From Kribbella sandramycini (GTDB lineage: Bacteria; Actinomycetota; Actinomycetes; Propionibacteriales; Kribbellaceae), in assembly GCF_013131805.1 (NCBI RefSeq), contig NZ_JABJRC010000002.1, positions 682,001 through 746,000 on the forward strand: a DNA stretch of 64,000 nt, given 5' to 3'. A program made the position numbers and the translations under genes. Below, piece by piece: positions 34,601 through 43,215 of the stretch. Each line of letters starts with the position of its first letter. The first letter of the stretch is position 1. The notes below the pieces were generated by a model. That model was given only the letters and a program-made list of their open reading frames with translations. It did not search any database and was not told where the DNA came from.

Positions 34601-35742
34601 AGATCGAGTCCAGGATCAGCCGGCGTGACAACGACCGGGGCCCGGGGCGAATGGAACGCTACGGCAAGAAGTACGGCTGGATCGGGTTCTACCTCGTCTC
34701 CGGGATGCTGGACGCACGGGGCGGTGGGATCCCGTGGCTCGAAGTCGACATCGATCCGACCTTCCCGCAGCCGTCGCCGAGGTTGCCGATGGAGCTGCCA
34801 GCTTGGGCGCGGCCAACTCCCCGGGACGAGCGTCGGTGGCTGGTGGACGGGCAAGTGACGGTTCCTGATGAGCTGCTGTACTGCACGTCACTGGACGGTG
34901 CTGAGGGGCCATGGGTCCTCGTGCACGCGGAGATTCGTACCGAGGGTGGATCGAACGGCCGTAGCGTCTTCGGCCTGTTCAACACCGTGGCCGTCGACGC
35001 CGGCGACCTGGACCCGTTGATGGACCACTGGTCGCGCATCGCGCACCCTGGACGCGACCTCATCGATCTGGCGTCGGCGTATTACCTGTTTGCCGGGGAG
35101 ATCCCATGGAACTCGCGGATGGTGACGTCCGATCACCACTCTGCCGAAGACGACCCGTATTACGACGATCTTCGCCTCGAAGAGATCGAGCACCCCGAGG
35201 GCGCTCGGAGCGGGTCGGGCGACACGGGCGACGAAGACATTCTTCCTGCCGAGGACGGCAACGTGGGCTGGGAGGAGTGGGCTGCCGGGTTGATCCGCCG
35301 ACAGGGCAACTGGCCGACGTACAGAACGCTTCGGTTCGAGTCGCTGGCGCATGGGTTTTCATGGGAGGGGCACCATAGCTCGCAGAACCAGGAATTCGCG
35401 TACGTGCCGAGCCAGCGCCTTTCGCAGGATTTTGGGCTCCGGGCCGGCGGAGCGAACTTCGATCAGTTCGAGGCGGGTGGGGAGCCCGCTTCGAGGAGCT
35501 TCGGGGCTCCTGAAGGATTCAGTGGGCATCTGCTGTACGTCCGCGAGGACCTCGTGAAGGCCTTCGCGCGCGGGCGTGCCGTGGTCACCTTGGGTTGGGG
35601 CGAACGCGAAACGCGTTTTTCCCCGTCCGGCACCGTGCCTGAGCGGCTCCTGAAGGTGTATCAGTCCAGCCGGAACGTCTGGCGCACTCACCGCGTGGTC
35701 GTCGAGCCGGCGGCGCCAACGGAGGAAGCGATCCACGAGTAG
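31603..35742 (+). CDS. Nuclease-like N-terminus fused to STAND NTPase
   Basis: The 1379-aa protein starts with a compact PD-(D/E)xK-like domain (residues about 18-110): E21 in NFELLWRG, E48 in GVEFHL and Q69-x-K71 in GWQTKWW. A coiled linker leads to an NTPase with Walker [13 protein letters not shown] near 332 and Walker [13 protein letters not shown] near 405, then helical lid and about 800 aa of sensor-like alpha/beta repeats. This domain order matches Avs-type antiviral STAND proteins, where a C-terminal sensor binds a phage protein and the N-terminal nuclease cuts DNA. The GTG start overlaps the DUF6375-like gene. The antiviral role is inferred. Confidence 0.75.
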
Positions 35743-35992
35743 CCCGTGGACCCAGGTGGCCGCGGGGCTGCTCCTCTAGCCGCAGGAGTCCGCATATCGA
35801 CCCTTTCTGAGCGGCTCGAGCACTTTTGACGGACGAGTGTTCACAGCGGAGTGGCAATCGCGTGCCGCAGGGTCGCGTTGATGTCTGGGGAGGTGGCGGA
35901 TGAGCAGCGCTCTCGGCCCGATGGAGACCGGATCACCAAGGGCGCTCATCCTCTGGAAGAGTGCTGGTGTGGTGCCGTAAAGTTCAGCGGCT

Positions 35993-37684
35993 ATGGAGAC
36001 AGTTGCAGGACGTCCAGTGCGTATCGAGTCGATTTCAGCTGCACATTTTCGAGGGATTTCACGCGGCTCGTTGACATTTACTGATCAATCCGGAATTGCT
36101 CGGTCGGCGTTATTGCTAGGCGACAATGGATCTGGGAAGTCAAGCTTCCTTGAAGCGTTGAATTTTGCGTTGACCGGCTATCCGCCGCAGCTGGTGGAGC
36201 CGGGCCGCAGGCGCCGAGTCGACCCTCGAAATCTTATCGCGGTGGAAGCAGATCAAACCTCGGCAGAAGCGAAACTTGATGACGGTCGAAGTTTGCGTTC
36301 GACGCTCACGCACACAAATGATGGCAACGAGTTTCGCCGCGTTGCAGTCATGATCAAGCGTGATCACCTCTTGGCATTCAGTCGAGCGACTGATGATCAG
36401 CGAGGAGGATTCCTGCGGTCGATCGTCGAAACGAAGTACTTGCCGAAGGATGAGCCTGGTGAAGATGAGGCGCCGTTGCGGCAGGCAAAGAAGGAAGCGC
36501 GAATTGCATTCGACGATGCATATGCTGAGCTCAGCAGGTCTCTTCGGCTTACGGCTCGCGACAAGCCGAATCTTGAAGTCCGCAGTGCCGAAATCTTCCG
36601 GACTGCTAATCGGATCACTAAGAAGCAGGTGCGATTAGGGAGAGCAAGGAAGCTCGGCGATCAAATTGATAGGCTGGTGGCGCTGGGAGATTCTCTGCAG
36701 CAAGCTGCATTGGATCATGAATCTGCAAGTAATGCTCTCATTTCAGTGCGCCGAGTTCGTCAACGAAGGCGAGTTATTGATGTCCTGGTCCGAGCATCTG
36801 ATCGACTCAATGCCGCGTTTCAAAAGCTCGCACACCAGGACACCCGTCGAGTTGTATCCAAAATAGAGATTACGCAGGTTGGGGGTGGGCATGTCGCACT
36901 GTCGGTAGTTCTTCCAGATGGATCCAGGGTCCCGGCGTCATCTGTGCTGAGTGAGGCGTCTTTAGACCTCGCCGCGTTGCTTGCCATCGTTTCGCTCATC
37001 CAGGACGGCGTACATCGTGGACAGCCGCCAATCCTGATTCTGGATGATGTATTTCATAGTGTGGATTCCTTGTTAAGAGATAAACTGGCCGCCCACTTCT
37101 TCACGGAATTCTCTGATTGGCAGTTGATCATGGCCTTCCATGATCGTGTCTGGTTCGAGCGTTTCGTAGACATTGCGAAGGAAACAGGTTTTCCACACGT
37201 GCGGCGGCGTGTGTGGCGTGGGATGGATGGCGAGATTCGAGTCGCAGACGGATACCGAGGTAGTCGGGATCATCTTGAAGAAGTCTTGCAGGATGGCGAA
37301 TTTTCGCTAGTTCCGACTGTCGCCGCACGTGTGCTCGAAGAGCTTGCCGAATCGCTCAGTATGTCTTTGAAGGTTCGTGTGACGAGATCTGAAGCAGACA
37401 AGTACACCTTGGGCGATCTGCTTCCTGGCATAAGAGAGCGTCTAGGGCAATTTTCAATCGTATCTGGCCTCCTTGACCGCTTGGATGCGGCCAAGCACCT
37501 TCGCAATCTTGTTGGAGCGCATTCAACCTCGTGGGCCGAAGGATTTCCCGATGCTGAGGCCGAGGAATTCGGGCGCACGGTGCTAGATTTGTACGCGGCA
37601 GCAGTGTGCCCTTCCTGTCAGTCGCCATTGCGGTTGAAGAAGGAGGGGATCGCATGTCGGTGCGGGCAGTTGTCGGCCGTATAG
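35993..37684 (+). CDS. SMC/RecF-like ATPase with zinc ribbon, low GC
   Basis: The 563-aa protein has Walker A GDNGSGKSS at 43-51, a signature-like LSEASLDLAALLAIVSLI near 320, Walker B ILILDDVFHSVD near 350 and a following His switch (MAFHDRVWF). The middle (about 150-280) is helical but too short for a full SMC arm. The last 25 residues form a zinc ribbon (CPSC...CRC). RecF/OLD-like ATPases of this size occur in defence systems, usually with a nuclease partner, which is not seen here. Base composition is near 50 percent GC in sampled lines, far below neighbours, so it came from another source. Confidence 0.72.
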   Translation: METVAGRPVRIESISAAHFRGISRGSLTFTDQSGIARSALLLGDNGSGKSSFLEALNFALTGYPPQLVEPGRRRRVDPRNLIAVEADQTSAEAKLDDGRSLRSTLTHTNDGNEFRRVAVMIKRDHLLAFSRATDDQRGGFLRSIVETKYLPKDEPGEDEAPLRQAKKEARIAFDDAYAELSRSLRLTARDKPNLEVRSAEIFRTANRITKKQVRLGRARKLGDQIDRLVALGDSLQQAALDHESASNALISVRRVRQRRRVIDVLVRASDRLNAAFQKLAHQDTRRVVSKIEITQVGGGHVALSVVLPDGSRVPASSVLSEASLDLAALLAIVSLIQDGVHRGQPPILILDDVFHSVDSLLRDKLAAHFFTEFSDWQLIMAFHDRVWFERFVDIAKETGFPHVRRRVWRGMDGEIRVADGYRGSRDHLEEVLQDGEFSLVPTVAARVLEELAESLSMSLKVRVTRSEADKYTLGDLLPGIRERLGQFSIVSGLLDRLDAAKHLRNLVGAHSTSWAEGFPDAEAEEFGRTVLDLYAAAVCPSCQSPLRLKKEGIACRCGQLSAV

Positions 37685-38116
37685 TGCCAACTCGACGGTT
37701 TGACGCGTTCTGTGCACGGCGCAACACCGCATACGCGCTCTGGGTCCCTGCCGGTGCCGTACGAAACCGCGTGCCGGGTCCCTGTCAGGTGCGACCTCAC
37801 GGCACGGTCCGACCGGAATGAGCCGACCGCCGAGGCTGGACTTATCGCCAGGCCGGGTCGATTCTCATGCGCAACACCCAGGGTATGGGCAGTCGAGATA
37901 GGTTCTGCGGCGCTCGAGCGATAGGGGACGCCGGCGGAACGGTTAATGGGGCCCGGAACCAGCTCGGTAAGGGCTCCGAGCCTAGCGGGAGGATGCGACC
38001 CGGGCCTCGCCCCAACGTCGCGTTCCGAATATTGCTGTAGGCAAGTTCCTGCTCCGTCACAGCTCCGTGAAACGGTGACAAATTCTGGTCATCACTGATC
38101 ATCGGTGACATGCGAA
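37685..38116. other. Gene-free right end of the element
   Basis: These 432 bases show no convincing gene. The composition rises back toward the chromosomal level. Several overlapping near-palindromes around 38,060-38,105 (GGTGACA, TGATCATCGGTGACA) lie just before the arm-like repeat and may be part of the integrase-bound right arm. Confidence 0.4.
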
Positions 38117-38254
38117 TCTGCAGATCAGAGTGCATGTATCGCTGATGCGCAGGGAAGTGACGGCCCGCTGCAGCAGATCTACACCATCTTCGAAGGCGCG
38201 TCGGAGATTCAGCGCCTGGTAATCGCCCGAGCCATCTCCGGCATGCGCATCAGA
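38117..38254. other. attR: arm-like repeat and displaced fadE 3' end
   Basis: TCTGCAGATCAGAG at 38,117-38,130 matches the left-end copy with one mismatch. From 38,177 the sequence encodes IYTIFEGASEIQRLVIARA and then ISGMRIR, the C-terminus of an acyl-CoA dehydrogenase, in the same sense as fadE but with no gene body upstream. The fragment is about 80 percent identical to the fadE end by eye, with many third-position changes, as expected when the element supplied its own gene 3' end. Confidence 0.65.
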
Positions 38255-38458
38255 TATAGGAAGCGGGAGACGAGGGCCTGCTTCCCCCGCCAGGGCAACG
38301 CCGCTCCTCCGTCGCGTGCTACAGCCCGGCCCCACCCAATCCGCGGGCTCATCGCCCGCCCGTGCGTGAAAGCGCCCGGTCCCCGCGCCAACGTGCGCCC
38401 AGCCCCTCCCGCGCGCCAAAGTTCGGCGCCGATCTCCCTCGGGTCCGGAGAGTTCACC

Positions 38459-38833
38459 ATGGACTACGCCGAGCCTCCGCCCGGGCCGGAGCCCGTAACG
38501 ACCATCGCCTGGCGGCTGGCGCACCTGATCGGCGGACTCGCCTCGACCAACAGTGAACGCTTCGGTCGGGACACCGCCAGCGTGGAGGCCTTCCACTACG
38601 CAGGCACAGCTCAGGAAGCACTACAACAGCTCGACGACGAGTACGAGCTCTGGATCAACGGCGTACGCACACTAGGCACACCCGGCCTGGAACAGCCCCA
38701 AGGCAAACCACCCGCCTTCGCCCACGCCCCAATCGCACAACTGATGCTCTACTCGAACGTCGAGATCATTCACCACGGCGCAGAAATCTGCCTGCTCCGC
38801 GACCTCTACCCACGTACTGCGTCCCGCGAGTAG
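38459..38833 (+). pseudogene. DinB-like protein, 5'-truncated
   Basis: The 124-residue frame MDYAEPPPGPEPVTTIAW...HLIGGLASTNSERFG is the C-terminal two-thirds of a DinB/DUF664-type four-helix protein, ending with the HHGAEICLLRDLY block that holds metal-binding His residues. Relatives have about 60 further residues with another helix before it. Traces (APISLGSGEFTMDYA) continue a few codons upstream in frame and then turn into unrelated sequence and the fadE fragment. The truncation lies within 200 bases of attR, so it may stem from the integration or a later deletion. Confidence 0.6.
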
Positions 38834-38849
38834 GAACAACTGGTTGCGC

Positions 38850-39410
38850 CTAGATGAGTTTGCGTGCGCGGGCCAAGGTCAGCGCGGCCAGGGTCATGCC
38901 GTCGGTGAGCCGGCCGTCGGCGACATCGCTCCACAGCTCGGCCAAGCTGAGCCATCTGACACCCGATACCTCGCCGACGTCGATCGGTGTCGTGTTCGTG
39001 TCGGTTACCTGCGCAACCACGACGACGATCTGCTGTGCCAACATGCCGGAGTCGGGTGTGAACGAACCGGCAATCTCCATCTCTGTGGCCGCTGCCCCCA
39101 GCTCCTCATGTAGTTCGGCGGCTGCCGTCACCAGCGGATCCGGTGAGTGTGCGAAGCCGCGGGGAAATGCCCACTGGAACTGGCCGACTGGATACCTGAA
39201 AGTGCGTACCAGTCCAACCTCGTCGCCGTGTACGGGGATGACGACCACACCATGGCCTTCGGCCGCGCCTTCGATCCGCAGGTATCGCCCCGCTGAACCG
39301 TCGGGGAACTGGACTTCGTCGTCGAAGATCTGCACGAACCGATTGCCGTAGGCCAGCACCTCGCGAGTTCGCCGGATCGGCGCCGGATCGGGCTGGTCGT
39401 TGGCGTTCAT
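38850..39410 (-). CDS. NUDIX hydrolase with altered NUDIX box
   Basis: The 186-aa product has the NUDIX fold: VVVIPVHGDEVGLVRTFRYPVGQFQWAFPRGFA, then the box region HSPDPLVTAAAELHEELGAA. The AELHEELG core keeps the metal-binding Glu pair but has Ala where Arg is usual, and the first Glu is not evident. It resembles ADP-ribose pyrophosphatase-like members. ATG at 39410 matches the family start. It lies 8 bases after the next gene upstream and is probably cotranscribed. Confidence 0.82.
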   Translation of the reverse strand: MNANDQPDPAPIRRTREVLAYGNRFVQIFDDEVQFPDGSAGRYLRIEGAAEGHGVVVIPVHGDEVGLVRTFRYPVGQFQWAFPRGFAHSPDPLVTAAAELHEELGAAATEMEIAGSFTPDSGMLAQQIVVVVAQVTDTNTTPIDVGEVSGVRWLSLAELWSDVADGRLTDGMTLAALTLARARKLI

Positions 39411-39418
39411 CAGGCTCC

Positions 39419-40864
39419 TCAGATCTCGATGTTGTCGTTCAGGGCGCGGACAAGACGACGAGTACGGGTCCACTGACGATAGGCGTCGACGGCTCTCTGT
39501 CCCTCCCTCAGGATGCAATAGGTGGCGACGATGCCGAAGGCCGTGCTGACACCTTGTCCCAGTCCTGTATCCCAGTAAACCTCCGCTCCGCCAGTCGTCA
39601 CGCCTCCTACCGCGGCCGGAACGCCCAGCCCCGTCAACAGTGGTGTAGGTGCGGCTTTGATGTCGCTGCCCATGAGCCGGACCACGTGATCGAAATGCTT
39701 CTGTAGTTCGGCTCTAGCCTGGCTTGGCCTTCCGTCGCGTCGCGCAGACTGATAGTTGTCGACTCCTTGCCAGAAGTCGGAGTCCTGCGCAGATTCGCCT
39801 CGAGCCTTCATCAGCGCCGGTAGGCCGGCGACGAGATCGGCCTTGAGCTGCCTCAAGAACGACTTGTCGCCGGCTGCGGGCGCTCTCACCACGATCTGAA
39901 ATCCGGAGCTGGTCTCGGCAGCCCGAGCCAGGGAAGCGGACGAGGTGCTCCTGGCATAGCTGAGCAACGCGATCCGTTGGGCAGCCCCGACACGGCCGAG
40001 GTCGACGTTCGCCCGGACCAGGTCCGTCGTGAAACTTGCGGTCAGTGGTTCATCGATCGAGTCGGCGACCATTCGGTTGTAGATCGTGTCGACGAACTCG
40101 CGCACGAGTCGTAGCCGATCAGGGCTGCCGAGAATCTCCTCCGCTGTCCGCCGCTTCTTGTCCCCGGGCCACGGCGTGGGCAGATAGAGATTGCTGCGCT
40201 GCGCGAGCGCGCCTCCTTCCCTCGGATGGAGGCTCTTGACCGCAGACTTCAGTTCCTTCCACACGTCGCGGAACTCGGCATCGTCGGTCTTGGAGTAGTG
40301 CGAGGGGATTGGTGCGTCCATAAAGTCGTCGAGTACTCCGACCAGCGAGACACCTGGGCCATTCGCGCGCGTTTTGACGGCGGGTCGGCCGGAGAACTCC
40401 CGCCACGACATTCGCAGCAGTTCGGTCCGGGTCTCACCGACCCAGTCGCGATTGAGCAGCCACTCGAGATCGAGTGGCTTCGAGCGTTTCCGGGCCTTCG
40501 CCGGCCGATAGACGTTCGGATCGTGAAGCTCCGGAAACAGTGAGCAGTAGAACGGCTTGTGCGGATCGCCAACTCTGGCCAGCACTTGACGTGCCGCGTC
40601 GTCGAAGCTGTCGGCGTTGAACAGGTGTAGGCGAAACGGGCGGTCGGCCACGCCTGCCTTGTCGCGCGCGTCGAGAACCGCCGAGGCTGCGCGCAGGAAG
40701 CCCAGCGAATCCAGCGCGTACGCCTGCGGGACGATCACATCTCGCCCAAGCGCGAGGGTGAAGGTCATCTCCAGCAAGATCTGTAAATCCGAACTGTCAC
40801 GATCCGCCTGCTCCGCCCATGGCGCGCGAATCGAGTCGATACTCTCCAGATATTGACCAGGCAC
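39419..40864 (-). CDS. Unknown 481-aa protein with C-terminal membrane segment
   Basis: GTG at 40864 is chosen because GGGGAG lies 6 bases upstream. The protein is mostly soluble, with a conserved-looking N-terminal block (LLEMTFTLALGRDVIVPQAYALDSLGFL) and one hydrophobic region near residue 430 (GLGQGVSTAFGIVATYCIL) before a basic tail. No family recognised. It is followed by the NUDIX gene after 8 bases. An AT-rich promoter region with an 18-base direct repeat precedes it, so expression is probably controlled. Confidence 0.65.
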   Translation of the reverse strand: MPGQYLESIDSIRAPWAEQADRDSSDLQILLEMTFTLALGRDVIVPQAYALDSLGFLRAASAVLDARDKAGVADRPFRLHLFNADSFDDAARQVLARVGDPHKPFYCSLFPELHDPNVYRPAKARKRSKPLDLEWLLNRDWVGETRTELLRMSWREFSGRPAVKTRANGPGVSLVGVLDDFMDAPIPSHYSKTDDAEFRDVWKELKSAVKSLHPREGGALAQRSNLYLPTPWPGDKKRRTAEEILGSPDRLRLVREFVDTIYNRMVADSIDEPLTASFTTDLVRANVDLGRVGAAQRIALLSYARSTSSASLARAAETSSGFQIVVRAPAAGDKSFLRQLKADLVAGLPALMKARGESAQDSDFWQGVDNYQSARRDGRPSQARAELQKHFDHVVRLMGSDIKAAPTPLLTGLGVPAAVGGVTTGGAEVYWDTGLGQGVSTAFGIVATYCILREGQRAVDAYRQWTRTRRLVRALNDNIEI

Positions 40865-40881
40865 AGATTCTCCCCACCGGC

Positions 40882-40928
40882 AAACAATCCTTTGATTCCC
40901 CGAATGAAACAAACAATCGGGTGATTCC
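40882..40928. repeat. 18-base direct repeat in an AT-rich promoter region
   Basis: AAACAATC-N3-TGATTCC occurs twice (40,882-40,899 and 40,911-40,928), 29 bases apart, just upstream of the GTG start at 40,864. The spacing is close to three helical turns, as for cooperative binding of a regulator. The region is unusually AT-rich for this genome. Confidence 0.65.
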
Positions 40929-40989
40929 TCCTGAAGTTCTCAAAACAAGAGATCCGCGCCGACGCTCTTAAATACAATTCGTCGGCGAT

Positions 40990-41640
40990 TCAGGAGTGGG
41001 TGACGCCGGAGGCGGCGAGGGCCGTGGCGATTGCGCTGCGGCCGTTTGTTTCGGCGCGCAGCATCTCCAGGGTGGCGGTGGCCGTGGCGGCGAGCATCAG
41101 GAGGACGGCGACGGTGATCAGGATCGAGGTCCAGCCGAGATGGTCGCCGTCGCGGTGGTAGGCGGCGGAGGCGGCGCCGGCGCAGGCGGCCAGGACGACG
41201 AGGAAGTAGAGCACCATCGAGATCCACACGCTTGGGCGTAGCTGGCTCGCAACCGATGCCAGCTGGGTCTCCAGGCGCATCTCGGACTCAGGGTCGGCCT
41301 TCGCGAGGTGATCCTCGATCGCTCGCTTCATGCCGATTCGCGCGGCGCGCTCGGTCATGATCTGCGCGACGTAGTGCAGGATGACCAGCAGGGCGAGTGG
41401 CGCTATCAGCGCTACGACTGCCAGCACCGCTGAGCTGCGGTCAGGGCGGGCCAGGACGGCGAGTAGACCGATGCTGAGCGTTCCGACGAAGCCGAAGTAT
41501 CGGTCTGCAGATGCGGTGTACGAGTCGATCTGGTCGGCGAGTTCCTTGACTTGTGCGACCAGTCGGTCGCGGTCGGCTGCGTTGTGGGTCAGGTCGGGCA
41601 GGGCTCGACCTGCGCGAAGGCGACGTCCGGCGTGCAGCAC
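40990..41640 (-). CDS. Four-TM membrane protein, unknown
   Basis: The 216-aa product has two hydrophobic hairpins: TLSIGLLAVLA with VLAVVALIAPLALLVILHYV in the first half, and WISMVLYFLVVLAACAGAASA with SILITVAVLLMLAATATATL near the C-terminus. The cytoplasmic loop is acidic and helical (AIEDHLAKADPESEMRLETQ). No family is recognised. It starts 8 bases after the stop of the next gene upstream and is the last of a three-gene operon. Confidence 0.65.
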   Translation of the reverse strand: MLHAGRRLRAGRALPDLTHNAADRDRLVAQVKELADQIDSYTASADRYFGFVGTLSIGLLAVLARPDRSSAVLAVVALIAPLALLVILHYVAQIMTERAARIGMKRAIEDHLAKADPESEMRLETQLASVASQLRPSVWISMVLYFLVVLAACAGAASAAYHRDGDHLGWTSILITVAVLLMLAATATATLEMLRAETNGRSAIATALAASGVTHS

Positions 41641-41647
41641 GTCCGAC

Positions 41648-42241
41648 TCACTCCGTAGGTACCCGGTCGAGGTGCCAGCGGGACTTGATGCCGTCGGCTC
41701 GGGTTCGGCGGGTGGTGCGGCTCCAGCCGGTGGGGGTGGTGGTGGAGTAGACGTAGAGGTCGGCGGGGGAGTTGTCTTGGAAGGTGGTGGCGTATTTGGC
41801 GTAGAAGTGGTCGCGGATTCGGTCGGAGGTGCGGGAGTCGGTGTCGTCGGCGGCCCAGTCGATGAAGCCGGAGGCCAGGAAGGCGGTGATGGCTGTGGCC
41901 AGAGCGCCGATGGTTTCTTTGGTTTCGGGGGTGGCGGTTTCGGGGGCGACGAGTTCTACGGTGATGACGATGGTGGTGGCGGCGGCCAGGGCCGCCAGGA
42001 CCATGGGGACGACGATCCACCACTCCATCAGGGCGATCGACAGGTGTGGGTTGGCGGGCGAGGTACGGCGTCCGAGAGCGTCGAGGGTGAGGCCGAGGAG
42101 GAGGGCGGCCAGGGCGGCGAGGATGGCCCAGAGGCCGTCGTTGGTGAACCATTGCCAGGCCCAGAAGGCGCCGAGGACGGCGACGACGAGGGCGCGGAAG
42201 GGTGCGGCGAGGCCTTTCAGGGCGTCGGTGAGACCGGTCAT
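41648..42241 (-). CDS. Membrane protein, unknown
   Basis: The 197-aa product has hydrophobic segments at about residues 15-35, 38-57 and 75-97 (WWIVVPMVLAALAAATTIVITVEL), plus AITAFLASGFIDWA, and a soluble C-terminal domain with RIRDHFYAKYATTF and WHLDRV. It is the middle gene of three closely spaced leftward genes. No family recognised. Confidence 0.65.
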   Translation of the reverse strand: MTGLTDALKGLAAPFRALVVAVLGAFWAWQWFTNDGLWAILAALAALLLGLTLDALGRRTSPANPHLSIALMEWWIVVPMVLAALAAATTIVITVELVAPETATPETKETIGALATAITAFLASGFIDWAADDTDSRTSDRIRDHFYAKYATTFQDNSPADLYVYSTTTPTGWSRTTRRTRADGIKSRWHLDRVPTE

Positions 42242-42250
42242 GGCGTGGGC

Positions 42251-42508
42251 CTAGTAGCGGTGCGGCGGGGTGTGGGTGCAGGTGTAGTAGAGGCCGGTCT
42301 TGTCGCCGATCTGGATGATCGGGGCGAACGGCTTGGCCTGGCGGCATTCGCTGGCGGAGAAGAGTTCGCGCTCGGCTTTGTCGAGAGCTTCCTCGATGCG
42401 GCCCGGTAGGTTCGGGCCGAACTCGTCGCGGATGGTCGCGCGGGCGTCGCGCATGGCGTCGACGGCGCGTTGCCGGCCGGCGCGTTCTTCTGGTTGTGGT
42501 GCAGGCAT
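42251..42508 (-). CDS. Small soluble protein, first gene of membrane operon
   Basis: The 85-aa product starts at ATG 42508 and is mainly helical and charged (DAMRDARATIRDEFGPNLPGRIEEALDKAERELF) with a C-terminal IIQIGDKTGLYYTCTHT. It ends 9 bases before the next gene. Function unknown. The longer open frame upstream lacks coding character. Confidence 0.55.
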   Translation of the reverse strand: MPAPQPEERAGRQRAVDAMRDARATIRDEFGPNLPGRIEEALDKAERELFSASECRQAKPFAPIIQIGDKTGLYYTCTHTPPHRY

Positions 42509-42603
42509 GGCGGAGCCCCCCTCAGAGCTGGTACCGGTGCCAAGCCCCCCTCGGCTCCGGTCGTTAGAGCCACGATCGACCTCTAACGGTCCGTAGTCAA
42601 GGC

Positions 42604-43134
42604 TCAGGAGATGAGGAGGCCGAGGGCAGCCAGAGCGGCCGTGCCGGCGAGGGCTCCGGCGGGCGCCCAGAGGTAGGAAAGCCGGTGCGTACGCCGATGA
42701 TCGAGCGCCAGCAGGGTGAACAGGACGCCGGGTACACCCCAGATCAGCCAAGCCGCGCCGAAGTTGAACCAGCCCGTCATCGACATGTTGCTGATGCCCT
42801 TGTCCAACGGCGAGATGAGACCGAGCAGGATCGCCGCCTTCACCGCCGTCTCCGCCACCGGGTAGACCAGCTGACCGATCGCGATCGCCCACAGCGCCAT
42901 CGAGAGCAGCGGCGCCGGGATCCGTCGTCCCCACGGAAGTACGGCGACCAGCGCGACCGCAATCGTTCCGAGCCGGAGCACGGTGGCGCCGAGGGCAACG
43001 ATGCCGTCGGCGGTGAGTGGGTCGTCTCGCCACAGGTGCTGGAACGCCGCCGTCCCTAGTACGACGGCACAGAAGGCTCCGATCCCGTAAGCGATCGTGT
43101 ACGCCGGCCAGCGGCGTACCTCGGCAGTTGTCAT
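42604..43134 (-). CDS. Membrane protein of unknown function
   Basis: The 176-aa product has about five membrane segments (AYGIGAFCAVVLGTAAF, TVLRLGTIAVALVAVLPWG, MALWAIAIGQLVYPV, AAWLIWGVPGVLFTLLALD, LWAPAGALAGTAALAALGLL). ATG at 43134 is divergent from the MerR gene with 119 bases between. It may be a target of that regulator. No family recognised. Confidence 0.65.
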   Translation of the reverse strand: MTTAEVRRWPAYTIAYGIGAFCAVVLGTAAFQHLWRDDPLTADGIVALGATVLRLGTIAVALVAVLPWGRRIPAPLLSMALWAIAIGQLVYPVAETAVKAAILLGLISPLDKGISNMSMTGWFNFGAAWLIWGVPGVLFTLLALDHRRTHRLSYLWAPAGALAGTAALAALGLLIS

Positions 43135-43215
43135 ACCCCTATTCGACCGGCCCACCAGCACCGCTCGCGTCGGCCAACCGGGTAGACCCGGCTCCCTCCG
43201 AGGAGGGAAATGAAC

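Larger units (their letters stand above)
10461..38197. mobile_element. Putative integrative and mobilizable element inserted in fadE
   Basis: A tyrosine integrase lies 20 bases from the fadE stop. A second, diverged copy of the fadE 3' end occurs at 38,177-38,254, sharing an identical 12-base stretch ATCTTCGAAGGC (10,461-10,472 and 38,186-38,197). Just inside each end is TCTGCAGRTCAGAG (10,537-10,550 and 38,117-38,130), which would flank the core on the circular form as integrase arm sites. Cargo is typical of actinobacterial elements: MobF relaxase, XRE regulator, RiPP locus and defence-like genes. No coupling protein or secretion genes are seen, so transfer would need a helper. The boundaries are inferred from these repeats. 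Confidence 0.7.

Noticed and set aside
10553..38254. tRNA gene as the integration target
   Set aside because: No tRNA-like cloverleaf was noticed at either end; the repeated sequence codes for the acyl-CoA dehydrogenase C-terminus.
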